From Pyronema omphalodes (Eukaryota; Ascomycota; Pezizomycetes; Pezizales; Pyronemataceae): a stretch of 64,000 nucleotides of DNA. The notes below the pieces were generated by a model, which saw only the letters and a program-made list of their open reading frames with translations, had not been told where the DNA came from and did not search any database. The translations under genes and the position numbers were made by a program. Below, in pieces: positions 1 through 11,317 of this stretch (the stretch's first letter is position 1; each line of letters begins with the position of its first letter). The stretch spans positions 1 through 64,000 of the forward strand of contig JAJJXM010000074.1 of NCBI GenBank assembly GCA_024516155.1, read 5' to 3'.

Positions 1-884
1 GAGGGCAACTCCGCTTGACTGCATAATGCATGAACTCCTCTGACAAATAACATGTGAGTCATTTATCTTGTGAGTCGTGCTATCATAGATCTCCCTAGAG
101 AATCTCGATTGGCGAAAGGAGGAATCTGACTATCATAAGGCATCCATGCCCTACCGGAGTGGATCACTCCGACACATTCCTGTGTGATGTCATTATGGCT
201 CCACCTGCGCGCACTTGCGCGCAGCCACACCCTGGTGTGGATGCAAACGCCGAGCTGTTCCTTGGTTGGTAGTCAATAGCCTAAGGGCGCGTCATATCGG
301 TTCCACCCAAACAGTTTCCTTGAGAGGGTTGCATGCTTATGGACGTCGTCTCATGCCTTAGCAATCTTGACCCTTGTCCATAGCCCCACTCCTGTTTGCC
401 GACTAGACTCTGCCTTGTCTTCCTGGCTGACCATTCACCCAACTAAGTAACACCGGATGATTTCGTCGCACCGCTCTGCACATCCTTGGAACTCTCTTCC
501 GATGCAGACCCCTTTGTAGCCGTGAACTTCCGAACACTCCTCAAGTATAAGGAGGTGTCCTTTCGTCTTCGTCTTCGTTCTCCATCAGCGTCGTTCGTAG
601 TTGCTCAAGGGTAAGTCGACACCCATGAGGTAAGTGTTCCCCAATCTCTTCTCTTCTGAATCCTCCCAAACTGACATTGAATAATAGTTGCGACGCCTCG
701 GGCCGGGATCCTCGTGAGGTCCTATCGGAAAGTCACGAATCACGTGACGTGGCTTGTCGGAGCTCCTCTGGGGGTTCCGGCCCGGGATACTAATCTGACT
801 ATTCATTCTCTGTCGAGTTTGCCATATTCTCCATTGCGTTATATATGATACCAATTCTATCCTCACACATTTTAGGGTGTGACA
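1..884 (-). repeat. 3' LTR of element A (partial)
   Basis: Matches 7561-8440 nearly base for base, with small indels, for example near 110-135 compared with 7670-7690. It ends at 884 in AGGGTGTGACA, the reverse complement of the TGTCACACCCT start shared by all LTRs in the window. About 525 bp of this LTR should lie left of position 1. The differences from its partner LTR show that element A is older than element B. Confidence 0.92.
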
Positions 885-896
885 CCACCTCTCCCC
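885..896 (-). other. Polypurine tract of element A
   Basis: A purine run (GGGGAGAGGTGG on the minus strand) lies directly against the 3' LTR, the expected plus-strand DNA primer. Element B has the equivalent run at 17490-17502. Confidence 0.75.
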
Positions 897-1056
897 TGTT
901 CAAGCTTCGTCCCGAAGCTTCGTAGTTAATCTTTCTGTGATCGCACCACGCCGTAGCCTAGTGACTTAAGTGATCAATTTTGGATGTAGTCCTCCAGCCC
1001 CTACATCCTACTGCCAACTCTACCTGATGAAAACCACATGGGAAAAACATCAAGCA

Positions 1057-4000
1057 TTAGTCTTTGAGTCGGTAGTCCCTCGGAGAATCAGGATACTTGA
1101 GATGGAAATCTCTTAGCTTCTCCTGACCTCCTACTGAAAAGTTGTCGAAGGGTTCTGCCGTCCAGTCTTTCTTGTTGGGCCACCCTAGCCATTTGACGAG
1201 GTAAAGTACTCTGCTGCCTGATTTGTAGCTGCTCATAATTTCGTCTATGTCGTACTCCTCGCTTCCCTCAACATCGTCTGCTTCCCGAAGAATTTTGTTT
1301 GGGTCTGGTGGAGCTCTGGTTCCAGTGTGGAAGGGCTCCAGTAGGGAAGTGTGGAAGACATTGTGAATCTTCCATCTTCTTGGTAGTGTGAGACGTATTG
1401 CTGTTGGGGATATGACCTTTTCGATTTGGAATGGACCATGTAATTTGTGATCCAATTTGTGTGATGGGCGTCTTGTTTTTATGTGTCGTCCATCGAGCAT
1501 AACCAAGTCTCCAACTTGGTAAGTAGGGGCCTCCTTTCGCTGAAGGTCTGCATACTTCTTCATTCTTTCTTGTGCCTTCTGTAATGCTGACCTAGCACCT
1601 TCATGCACTGTATGCATCCAATGAGCGTATGCTTTGCTGGCCGGGTTTTGCACAGCTGTTGGAATGGGATTGCTGGCAATGGGGTTGTAACCGTAATTCG
1701 CATAAAAAGGTGATAGTCCTGTAGCGCTGGTTACTGAGTTGTTGTAAGCGAACTCAGCCATTGGCAATAGATCAACCCAATCATTCATCTCATGATTGAC
1801 AAAGGAGCGAAGGTATGCTTCAATTGTCTGGTTAAGTCGTTCCGTCTGTCCATCTGTTTGAGGGTGGAACGCTGTGGACATTCTAGGTTTGATTGCTAGT
1901 GTCCCAAGAAATGCTTTCCAGGTGGTGCTTGTAAACCTGGAGTCTCTGTCCGACACAATATCCGTAGGTAGCCCATGTAACTTCCAAATTTCCTTCGCAA
2001 AGATTCTAACAAGGTCTGCAGTTGTCTTGCCGTCTTTTTGCAGTGGTATGAAGTGGGCCATCTTAGAGAATCTGTCAACTATTACCCATAGTTGATCGCA
2101 TCCATTGGATTCTGGTAGGTCGGTGATAAAGTCCATGGCGATTGATTGCCATGGGGCATAGGGTAGTTCCAAAGGTTGAAGTAATCCGTACTTGAGGTGC
2201 CTTGCTTTTTTGTCTTTTTGACATTCCATACAACTCTTTACATAAGTTATTATTTGTTCTTCCATTCTTGGCCACCAGAAGTTCCTTCGTATTAATTCAA
2301 TTGTTTTGTCCTGTCCGAAGTGACCTGCAATTTTCGAGTCATGTTCAGATTCCAGAACTGTTTTTACCAAATCCTTTGGTACCCATAGTTTTTCCTTTCG
2401 ATAGACTATGCCATTATCTATCGTCAATGGTTCCTTAATTTTCTTTGTTGCCTCCACGTAAATCTCATCCAGCTTACCAGCTTCCTTTACCATCTTCAAG
2501 AATTCTTCTGACCATTTAATAAAAGGAATAGAGGAGAGACGTGCTGAAGAAATAATAAATGATGTTCCTTCTCCAGCACTGCTGATTGACGAAATGGATG
2601 CAAAATGACTCTTATGCAGGATCGTCGTAATCGGCTGATCTTCACCTCCCCCCTTTTCAGGTCGGAACTCCGGACGCCTAGATAAGAGCATCAGGTTTCC
2701 CATTTTTAACCCCAGGTCTATAAAAAATCTTAAAGTCAACGCCAGCAAGCTCTTGAGCCCATCTAGCTTGACGTCGATTGAGTACTTTTGTTGTTGTAAA
2801 GTACTCAAGGTTTTGGTGGTCGCTGTAAACTTGGACAGTGTGCATTGCTCCCTCAAGATATCGTCTCCATACTTTAAATGAGTCCACAATAGCCAACAGC
2901 TCTTTGTCATGGATCTCATAGTTAATCTCAGCAGGAGTGAATTTTCTTGAGTGGAAAGCAATGGGGTGCAACTTTCCATCTTCCCCCTTCTGGGATAGAA
3001 CTGCGCCTAAAGCAAAATCTGAAGCATCTGTTTCAACAATGCAAACCTGTCTTGGGTCAAAATGACTTAAGATTGGTGCAGTAGTGAAACGACTTTTGAG
3101 CTCATCAAATGCTAGTTCCATAGCAACAGTCCATTCCCATTTCTTCGCATCGCCCTTTGTTGATTCTGTGAGAGGTCGACATATTTTGGAGAAGTCCTTG
3201 ATGAATCTGCGATAGAAGTTTGCGAATCCAAGAAAGCCCTGTGTTTCTTTCAAGGATTTTGGGGGTTCCCATACCAGGACTGTTTGTACCTTGTCCTTTG
3301 CCATTTCAATGCCATTTTCGCTGATAATATAACCCAGAAATTCCACTCTGTTTTGTCCCCAAACACATTTTTCCGGAGAGATAACCAGCCCATTTTCTTC
3401 CAATCTTTTTAACACTTCCTTAACCAATTTGTCGTGTTCTTCCTCTGTCTCAGCATATATGAGAACATCATCAATATACGCAATTACTCCCTGATCCAAC
3501 ATGTCTCTGAAGATATGATTCATCATATCTTGGAATGTGGCTGGGGCATTGCTCAAGCCAAAAGGCATAACCGAAAATTCATATAATCCATATCGGCATC
3601 GAAAGGCCGTTTTCCATTCATCTCCTTCTTTTATTCTGATGAGATGATATCCATTCTTGAGGTCCATTTTCGTAAATATTTTTGCTCCTCTAACTCTGTC
3701 TTGTAATTCTGACATGAGTGGGAGTGGGTACCGGTTGGCAATTGTAATTTTGTTGATGCCCCGGTAATCAACACATAACCGTAGACCTCTGCCATGAGGC
3801 TTTGGGACAAAGAGAATAGGAGCTGCTGCTGGTGACTTGGAAGGTCTGATTTTACCAGTACGCAGCATATCCTTCAACCATTCTCTAAGTGTCTCTAGCT
3901 CAACTTCGTTGAGAGCATAGACAGGTCCCCAAGGAGGCTTTTCGCCTTCAACTAGGTCAATGGCATGGTCGTAGGGTTTGTGATCAGGAAGCCTATCTGC

Positions 4001-4759
4001 AGCTTCCTTTGTCATAATGTTGATCCAGCCGCGGAATTTCTCTGGGACTTGCTGAAGGGCCTCAGATAATTCCTCCTTGGTGGATACAGATGAGATGTGG
4101 CCTAAGACTAAGGCTTCTGGATGGTCGAGGACATGTTTATCGACCTTGAGTGAGAAGGCACTGGCTTGTGCCTTTGTACATCTTTCTTTGCAACGTGAGG
4201 ATGTAAAGGAGATTTTGTCTTGATCTCCCCAGAGGTTGCAGGGGTGATGTAGTGCCATCCACCAATAAGGCAGGATAGCATCGCAGTCACTATCGAGTGG
4301 AGCGACTTCAAAAGATTCTGCAGCAAAATGTTTCTTATGCTGCAATATGAAGGGAACCGTGAAGACTTCACCTGCTCCAGCAACTATTTCATTGTTAAAG
4401 TTGCGGATTTGTAAAGGGGTGTCTCTCTTAACGGTTGGGATTTTGTATTTGTGGACAAAGGCTTTGTCTAGGAGGGCAGCAGTAGATCCTGTATCAAGAA
4501 GGACTCTAACTGTGCGTTGTTGATTCTTGGACCAGTTGAGAACCATGTTGATAATTGGTCTTGGTCCATGGTGAGGAGGAGTGGGAGCTGATTCCTGGGT
4601 AACTGGAATAGCTGCTCCATTGTCTTTTCGTCGACTCTTAGTCCTGGTCGACAGAAGGCTGTCCATTGATTTCCTTTTTATTCCTGCGCATTTCCCTATT
4701 ACTGCGTCTTCATATCCATCCTCCTCGGGTGACGCTTCCCTAGAGGACTCTAAAAATCC
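1057..4759 (-). pseudogene. Pol of element A, frameshifted
   Basis: A polyprotein in the order aspartic protease (VLLDTGST), reverse transcriptase (catalytic YIDD), RNase H (ETDASDFALGA), His/Cys integrase zinc region, integrase core, and a C-terminal chromodomain (EYDIDEIMSSYKSG...YLVKWLGW). It is broken: compared with element B one extra base near 2679-2688 throws the frame after the RNase H domain (KPDAL) into a TAG at 2678-2680, and the integrase half continues in another frame to the stop at 1057. Apart from that shift I see no in-frame stops. Like element B it has no start of its own and is expected to be reached by -1 frameshifting from gag. In this state it cannot give a full Pol. Confidence 0.9.
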
Positions 4760-6922
4760 GAATCAATGACTTCCTCATCCTCCATCTCCCAAATCCTTGG
4801 TTGCGCATCAGACATATGAGTGTCTTCCTCATCTTGCCTTACTGCAGCAGTCTTCGCCTTCTTGGCTTCCTTGGGCTTTTCCTGTTCCTGCCCTTCATCA
4901 TTATCTTCATCATCCCGCTTCCTCTTTCCTGAAGAAGCTACCTTTCCATCCTTTGCCAGGTCAGTTCCCCCAACTGTCTTCTTTGCATAGCAGTCGTACA
5001 TTCTATGACCAGCACGACCACATCGCCAACATTCAGCCTTATCCTTCTTGTGTTTGTCGATTTCGGCCTGGGGTACTCCTTGCAAAGCCTCCCTTCCTGA
5101 GGCATAAACCGCCGGTTTATCTGACTTCCTGTCCTTTTTCCCAGCAAATTCCTTCTTAGATCCCTTATCCTTAACCTTTCGGTCCTTCTGCTGCACCTCA
5201 CGTGGGCGAGCAGCTTCCCTTTCTTTCCCTTTATCCTTGCGTTCCCCACGCACTTCTAAGGTCTTTTTCTTGGTATACCCCAATTCTTCATTCAAGCCTT
5301 CCACAACATGTGCAGCTTCTTTGACTGCATGAATCAGGGCAACATCATCATTGGGAACCTCTCCACACCGTTGGTAAACCATCTTCTTGATAGCTGGTGT
5401 CATAGCCTTCCCATATCACATTCCTAAACATAGGGCCCAGTGCTCCAACGCGCATATTCAGATCCTCCAACTTAGTGATATAATCATCGATATCACCATC
5501 GTATTGTAGTTCTGTAATGCGTTTGACGTCCTTCTGAGCCTCCCTCTTATCCTCGAACCTTGTCTCAAATGCACTGGAAAATGCAGCCCAAGTATCCTTC
5601 AATTTCTGTTTCTGAATAGACTTCCTGCGCTCCTGGTGCCATGCTAAAGCCTTGTGGGTGAATAGACTACCAACCCACTTAACCTGCGCATCTTCATCAG
5701 GCCAGGATGTGGCATATGTTTCCACGTAATCCTGTACTGACATCCACCAGGCCCTAAGCAGAGTCTTGTCTTTTCCTGAGAAAAATTGAGGTGCCTTGAG
5801 TTCTGGCATCTTGGGTCTCTTTGGTGCATCTCTGGGTCCTTGGATCTTGTCGATAATAGAAGTGAGGAATCTTGTTGCATCCTCCTCAGCTTCTCTTTCT
5901 TCTCTAGTCTTTTGGCGAGGGGGCCTTTCTGGCTGTCCGGGTCTTCCTTGACCATCATCGGAGGGCTCAGGAGGGGGAATGGTAACCCTTCTTCTTGGAG
6001 GGCCATTGCCTCGTCCTCCATTTCCTCCTGCTGCTGGAGGGGGTGTGTCGTTTCTAGAGGGTGGTAGATTTGTGTCTACTGCCACCTGAAAAATGCTCGG
6101 GGAGACAGTTCTGCGTTGGGGTTCGTCCTGTACCGCATCCGCAAGTGACTGTGCATCGATAGGTTGATTATTGGCTGTCATGTCCATGACCCTTTGAATG
6201 ACCTTATCGATAATCTCCTTCTTCTCATTTTCCCTCTCTGTCTCGTACTCCAAAAGCCTTCGTTGCTGTTCTTGCTCATTGTGGGCTAAAAGACGGATTT
6301 GCTCGTCCCTTTGTTGGTCAGCCTGGTTCTTTGTGGCTGCCCAGCCTTCAACACCGAAGTTCCATCCTTGTTGATGGTTGGAGAATCCTTGGAGGTAATC
6401 ATTGATGATTTGTACACCAATGTTGAGTTGTTGAACAGCCTGATGGTTGGCTGTTTGCTTTTCTTGAGCGTCCGTGGCTAGTTCACCAAGGGCGTTCCAA
6501 ACCTGAGAACTGAATTCATTGCTTGACTGGATGAGTCTAACAATGGCTGTCTGGTTGAGTTCTCTGTCGATGTCGCCTTGTCGAATAACAACATCGTAGG
6601 CATTTTGCATAATGCCTGACATTTCTTGGTACAGATTCTTGACGTTTTGCATATCGGTCTGTACAGAAACTCCTTCTTTCTTCAGGGCTTCAATCAATGC
6701 CTGCACATCTTGTTCAGTTGTCTCCATCCTGTCCACCATCTTGACGAACCATTCTGGAAGCTGGTCCCTGCTGACAGTGGTTCCCTGGCGAACTACAGCT
6801 TTACCAGCTGCAGAGAGTTGGTCCCATGATTGAGGGCGATGGACTTCCACCATATCTCCCATGGAAACATCGTCATCGTGACGGGCTGCCGGGGATGCAG
6901 TGATTCTGCGGTAGGAGGACAT
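4750..6922 (-). pseudogene. Gag of element A, frameshifted
   Basis: Capsid/nucleocapsid polyprotein, start ATG at 6922, in two frames that overlap at 5348-5403. Compared with element B there is one extra base near 5407-5412 (GGGAAGGC against GGGAGGC), so the first 500 or so residues end in an out-of-frame tail. The remaining 217 codons carry a CCHC zinc knuckle (CWRCGRAGHRMYDC), a lysine-rich stretch and an acidic tail ending DSDF. The first part is rich in Gln and charged residues with a proline-rich linker. The gene no longer encodes an intact Gag. Confidence 0.88.
4753..4759 (-). promoter_or_regulatory. Predicted -1 frameshift heptamer, element A
   Basis: On the minus strand gag ends TCG GAT TTT TAG. 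The heptamer G GAT TTT directly abuts the stop at 4750-4752, and the -1 frame is open from here into pol. The same arrangement occurs in element B at 13627-13633. Confidence 0.65.
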
Positions 6923-7017
6923 TGCTGAGTAGTAGGTGCTTTGTGAAATTGATCTTGCTTGCCCTAGAAGAGGGTCTTTTCGTTATCGTATCGATTAATA
7001 AACTTGGTAGCTTGTAG

Positions 7018-7029
7018 CCTTAAGTTTAT
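7018..7029 (-). other. Primer-binding site of element A (self-complementary type)
   Basis: Two bases inside the 5' LTR the minus strand reads ATAAACTTAAGG. It does not start with the TGG expected for a tRNA 3' end. It is the exact reverse complement of CCTTAAGTTTAT inside the same LTR (plus coordinates 7210-7221), pointing to self-priming of the Tf1 kind. Confidence 0.6.
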
Positions 7030-7315
7030 AGTGTGAACCTGGGCACAGCTTCGACTATGCAGAGGCTTATCCGATTGTTTCTCAAGTGCTTCGTTCTCAG
7101 TGTTGACAGACACTTCGTTCCCAAGAACAGACAGACACTTCGTTCCCAAGAACTAATAGAGCTTATCCAAAGATAAAGCTAGGAAGAGAATTAATCGATC
7201 ACAGGCGGAATAAACTTAAGGGTTGTCTTCGGAGGTATTCGTTGGTGATAATAGGTATCGTCGGGTAGAGGATCAAATGGTTGATGATGGAGGAGAGAGA
7301 GGGAAGACAAAGGCT

Positions 7316-7323
7316 CTTTTATA
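7316..7323 (-). promoter_or_regulatory. TATA box in 5' LTR of element A
   Basis: Minus strand CTATAAAAGA, the same context (AGTCTATAAAAGA) as in element B. Likely the promoter of the genomic transcript. Confidence 0.6.
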
Positions 7324-7762
7324 GACTTTCGTCTACAAGTTCGCCCAGACTTCCTAGGGAACCAATTTCCAAACTGAGCCTAGGAGATAAGACAAGAGTC
7401 ATTTCTGAGACGCATCTGCTGATAGATTGCATCATACGAAGTGCGTAATCATATTGATTACTTGCTTGCATGATGCTTGCTATCGTCAGACTAATCCTTG
7501 ACATTCCTCTCTGTACTACCACACCTTCCAATCAGGTGTCAGGGTTATGAGTCATATGGGAGGGCAACTCCGCTTGACTGCATAATGCATGAACTCCTCT
7601 GACAAATAACATGTGAGTCATTTATCTTGTGAGTCGTGCTATCATAGATCTCCCTAGAGAATCTCGATTGCGAATGGAGGAATCTGACATCATAAGGCAT
7701 CCATGCCTTACCGGAGTGGATCACTCCGACACATTCCTGTGTGATGTCATTATGGCTCCACC

Positions 7763-7796
7763 TGCGCGCACTTGCGCGCAGCCACACCCTGGTGTG
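7763..7796. promoter_or_regulatory. Two adjacent perfect palindromes in the LTR of A
   Basis: TGCGCGCA-CT-TGCGCGCA (7763-7780) is followed after two bases by CACACC-CT-GGTGTG (7783-7796). Both arms are perfect. The pair recurs in the partial LTR (about 206-239) and in both LTRs of element B. Confidence 0.7.
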
Positions 7797-8440
7797 GATG
7801 CAAATGCCGAGCTGTTCCTTGGTTGGTAGTCAATAGCCTAAGGGCGCGTCATATCGGTTCCACCAAACAGTTTCCTTGAGAGGGTTGCATGCTTATGGAC
7901 GTCGTCTCATGCCTTAGCAATCTTGACCCTTGTCCATAGCCCCACTCCTGTTTGCCGACTAGACTCTGCCTTGTCTTCCTGGCTGACCATTCACCCAACT
8001 AAGTAACACCGGATGATTTCGTCGCACCGCTCTGCACATCCTTGGAACTCTCTTCCGATGCAGACCCCTTTGTAGCCGTGAACTTCCGAACACTCCTCAA
8101 GTATAAGGAGGTGTCCTTTCGTCTTCGTCTTCGTTCTCCATCAGCGTCGTTCGTAGTTGCTCAAGGGTAAGTCGACACCCATGAGGTAAGTGTTCCCCAA
8201 TCTCTTCTCTTCTGAATCCTCCCAAACTGACATTGAATAATAGTTGCGACGCCTCGGGCCGGGATCCTCGTGAGGTCCTATCGGAAAGTCACGAATCACG
8301 TGACGTGGCTTGTCGGAGCTCCTCTGGGGGTTCCGGCCCGGGATACTAATCTGACTATTCATTCTCTGTCGAGTTTGCCATATTCTCCATTGCGTTATAT
8401 ATGATACCAATTCTATCCTCACACATTTTAGGGTGTGACA

Positions 8441-8515
8441 CCCGCTCTCCATGATCGCCGTAAGAACCTCACCGCTCTTGCGACAGTTTAACTGTAGAAC
8501 CTGAATTGTACTCAT
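8441..8515 (-). pseudogene. LINE ORF2, first 25 codons only
   Basis: Starts MSTIQVLQLNCRKSGEV, a form I associate with the N-terminal beta strand of LINE apurinic-type endonucleases (the xLQLNC motif before the catalytic Asn/Glu). Its ATG overlaps the ORF1 stop as ATGA, typical of termination-reinitiation. After 25 codons the reading enters the LTR of element A, so the endonuclease and RT are cut off. The rest of ORF2 should lie beyond the left edge of the window. The identification rests on a short stretch plus context. Confidence 0.7.
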
Positions 8516-9955
8516 AATTCAGGTTCTGTGGGCGCAACGGCATCGGTCGACCCCGCGGAGGAGGCGACTTCGGAGTCGGTGTCCATGAGGACAGCGAAGG
8601 GGTTCACAACCACCAGGGCGGTGGAGGGGCTGGGGTCTTGAGTCTGGGGGGAGGGGGACGGAGGGGAGGAGGGAGTCGGAGTGGGGGCTACACGCGAGGT
8701 GGGGGCGGCAGCGGTGACAGGGTTTAATCGGGACGAGCGGGCGAGGCGGGCGGCCGCTATGGCGGCGAGGCGATCAGGGCAGGTTCGAGCTGTCGCGAAG
8801 TGTTCTTCCCCGCAATTAGCACACTTAGGTACCGGGAGGGAATGGGGGCACGCGGAGCCCATGGGCTTGCTACAGCCTGCGAATGAGCACGCGGGGTGCT
8901 TCGCGGTGGGGTGGCTGAGGGCGCAGAAGGCGCACCGGAACACATCAGGCGTGGAGCAGCGCTCGCGGATGTGGCCCCATTTTAGGCATCCGGAGCACTG
9001 ACTGTCGGGGCCTTCGAAGACGTAGAGCTCTGCCCGGTGGCGGCGACTGCCCAGCAAGACGCCTTTGGTGATTAGCAGGCGGGCGGAAGCGGAGCTTCTC
9101 ACGAAAACTACAGCGGATGAACTTTGGGTGGCACCGCGAACGAAGCGCTCACGAATTTCTTCAACCTTACCCAGCCAACGGACGTTAGGTAGTACTTCTA
9201 CGTTTTCATGGTTTGCTTGTATTTCCACCTGGAGTTTTTGCACTCCGTGGGAACCTTCCCCCAGGAAACGCGCGAGCGGCACGCCGTGCACCTTGAGGGC
9301 TACCCACCGGTCTAGTTCCTCGACATCAGTAACCCCGGAGTCTACTTCCCTAACTGCGTTTACGATTTCGTTACGATACAAACGTAAAAGCGTGGCTGCA
9401 TCAACCCCTGGGACGGTGGTGGCCGTCAGGGTACCCTTTGCGTTGCGGGACACCTTCAAAACGCGGTGGAACTGAGGCGCGTTCTTGTACCACAAGCAGT
9501 TGTTAATGGCTGCCGTGTACGCGTCCAGGGGCTGGGAGCAGTTTGCGCTGGCGGGGTCACGAACGAAGACGATACGACGGACCTCAGACGGGAGGTTTGT
9601 GGCGGGGGCGTGAAGGCTACCAGCGCGTTGCTGGACCTTCTTCGCGTGACGTGACTGGTGAGTGGCCCACGGGGTGGTAAGGGCAGGCGTGGGGGCGGGG
9701 AGGCTCGCGTTGGCAGCGGCGATCTGTGCGATGGTCGGCTGGGTGGCTATCGGAACGGGAGGACGGGGCGGAGCGGCGGTGGTTTGCGCGGTGGGGCGGG
9801 ACGGCCTGGGGGCGGGCGGGGCGGGTCTGGCGAGAGCCTCGTTGAGGCGGTCGCGAAGCTCACGATTGACTGTGCGGAGGCGCGTGACCTCTTCCTCCAG
9901 GGCGGGGACGCGTTTGTCCAGGGCATCTAGCCTCTTACCAAGGCTGAGGATGTAC
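8512..9955 (-). pseudogene. LINE ORF1, 3' part (split by element B)
   Basis: RNA-binding ORF1 protein of a LINE, probably a Tad/I-type element. The 478 codons here follow in frame from the 5' part at 18864-19160 once the inserted element and one copy of the 5-bp duplication are left out, giving a protein of about 578 residues. In order it shows a leucine-zipper-like stretch just after the junction (LGKRLDALDKRVPALEEEV), a Pro/Ala-rich linker, a globular region, and three Cys/His knuckles at about residues 418-491 (CSGCLKWGHIRERC, CAFCALSHPTAKHPAC, CANCGEEHFATARTC). The DNA is much richer in G+C than the surroundings. No other lesion than the insertion is visible. Confidence 0.82.
9951..9955. 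repeat. Target-site duplication TGTAC, left copy
   Basis: TGTAC directly precedes the 5' LTR of element B and is repeated at 18863-18867 directly after the 3' LTR, the 5-bp duplication usual for Ty3/Gypsy integrases. Confidence 0.95.
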
Positions 9956-10603
9956 TGTCACACCCTATAATGTGTGAGTATAGAATAGGTAACATGTATA
10001 ACATTTAGAGAACATGGCAAACTCGACAGGAGAATGAATAATAAGGTTAGTATCCCGGGCCGGAACCCCCTGAGGAGCTCCAGCTAGCCACGTCACGTGA
10101 TTCGTGACTTTCCGAAAGGACCTCACGAGGATCCCGGCCCGAGGCGTCGCTACCTGTTTATTCACTGTCAGTTTGGGAGGATCAAAGATGGATGGGAACG
10201 AGTAACAACTTACCTCATGGGTGTCGACTTACCCATGAGAAAACTACAGACGACGCTGATGGAGACAGAAGACGACGGCGAAGGGACACCTCCTTATACT
10301 TGAGGTTGTGTTCCACCAAGCACGGCTACCAGAGGGCTTGCAAGAGAAGGGAATTCTCATGAGGATGCAAGGCAGACGAATGGGATCATCCGAAGTCTGA
10401 GTTAGGAGGATAGTCGGCCAGGGAACTAGGCAGAGTCTAGTCAGCCAACAGGAGTGGAGCTCAGGACAAGGGTCAAGATTGCGTTGGCATGAGACGACGT
10501 CCTGCAGCAAGGAACACCACTCAGGGAAACTGTTGGATGGAACTGATATGACGCGACCTTAGGCCATTGACTACCAACTGCAAGATAAGACGGCGTTTGC
10601 GTA

Positions 10604-10637
10604 CACACCAGGGTGTGGCTGCGCGCAAGTGCGCGCA
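10604..10637. promoter_or_regulatory. Two adjacent perfect palindromes in the 5' LTR of B
   Basis: CACACC-AG-GGTGTG (10604-10617), then TGCGCGCA-AG-TGCGCGCA (10620-10637). The same pair occurs in the 3' LTR near 18151-18184 and, in reverse orientation, in element A. Confidence 0.7.
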
Positions 10638-11076
10638 GGTGAGGCTGTTATGACATCACACAGGAATGTGACGGGGCAGTGCGCTCCGGTAAGGCATAGT
10701 CTGCCTTATGATGTCAGATTCCTTCACTCGCAATCGAGATTCTCTAGGGAGATCTATGATCAAGACGACTCATAAGATATATGACTCACATGTCATTATC
10801 AGAGGAGTCACTGCATTATGCGCTCAAGTGGAGTAACCCTCTACTAGGCGCTTAACCCCAATACCTGATTGGAAGGTGTGGTAGCACGGCGAGGAATGTC
10901 AAGGATTGATCTGACACGAAGGTCATCATGCAAGTGAGCAATTAATATAATTGCGCATGCAGCATGGTGCGAGCCATCAGCAGATTTGTCACAGGATTGA
11001 CTCATGTCTTATCTCCTAAGCTTAGTTTGGAAGTTGGTTCCCTTGGGAAGTCTGGGCGAACTTGTAGACGAAAGTC

Positions 11077-11084
11077 TATAAAAG
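11077..11084 (+). promoter_or_regulatory. TATA box in 5' LTR of element B
   Basis: TATAAAAG, in the same context as in element A, about 230 bp before the LTR end. The genomic transcript probably starts a few tens of bases downstream. Confidence 0.6.
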
Positions 11085-11175
11085 ACCCTAAGTCTTCCCA
11101 CCGTCTCCTCTAGCATCAGCAACTTGATCTCTTGTTACGACATCACTATTGTACACCAATACCTCAGGACGAGAC

Positions 11176-11187
11176 CCTTAAGTTTAT
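11176..11187 (+). other. Self-primer segment in LTR of B
   Basis: CCTTAAGTTTAT lies 129 bp before the LTR end, in the part expected to be the 5' leader of the transcript. It is the exact reverse complement of the primer-binding site at 11318-11329. Confidence 0.55.
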
Positions 11188-11317
11188 TCGGCCTGTGATC
11201 GATTAGTTAACTTCCTGGCTTCTTGAGAAAAATCTATTAGTTGAATATCTTTCGAACGAAGCACCAACTGATCGGAAAAGCCTCTGTATTGAAAGCCTCA
11301 ATACCCAGGTTCACACT

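Larger units (their letters stand above)
1..8440 (-). mobile_element. Ty3/Gypsy chromovirus A, decayed, left end outside window
   Basis: A minus-strand LTR retrotransposon. Reading on its own strand it has a 5' LTR (7032-8440), a primer-binding site, gag, a gag-pol frameshift signal, pol (protease, RT, RNase H, integrase, chromodomain), a polypurine tract (885-896) and a 3' LTR cut by the window edge (1-884). It is a relative of element B further right but clearly a different copy: coding and LTR sequence differ at many sites and both gag and pol carry a one-base insertion. It interrupts LINE ORF2 at 8440/8441. Its target duplication cannot be tested because the outer left end is missing. Confidence 0.93.
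7032..8440 (-). repeat. 5' LTR of element A
   Basis: 1409 bp, TG...CA ends on the minus strand (TGTCACACCC...CCAGGTTCACA). It holds a TATA box (7316-7323), a self-complementary primer segment (7210-7221) and the palindrome pair at 7763-7796. The outer end at 8440 abuts LINE ORF2. Confidence 0.9.
9956..11315 (+). repeat. 5' LTR of element B
   Basis: 1360 bp, starts TGTCACACCC, ends CCAGGTTCACA. Contains the palindrome pair (10604-10637), a TATA box (11077-11084) and the self-primer segment (11176-11187). Small reading frames in it recur unchanged in the 3' LTR and are not genes. Confidence 0.95.

Noticed and set aside
8141..8515. 124-codon minus-strand frame that starts with the LINE ORF2 N-terminus
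   Set aside because: After 25 codons it reads into the LTR of element A; the rest is the LTR frame also seen at 585-866. Not a real fusion gene.
9965..10510. Open frames inside the LTRs of element B
   Set aside because: They recur unchanged in the 3' LTR, overlap promoter elements and show no protein features.
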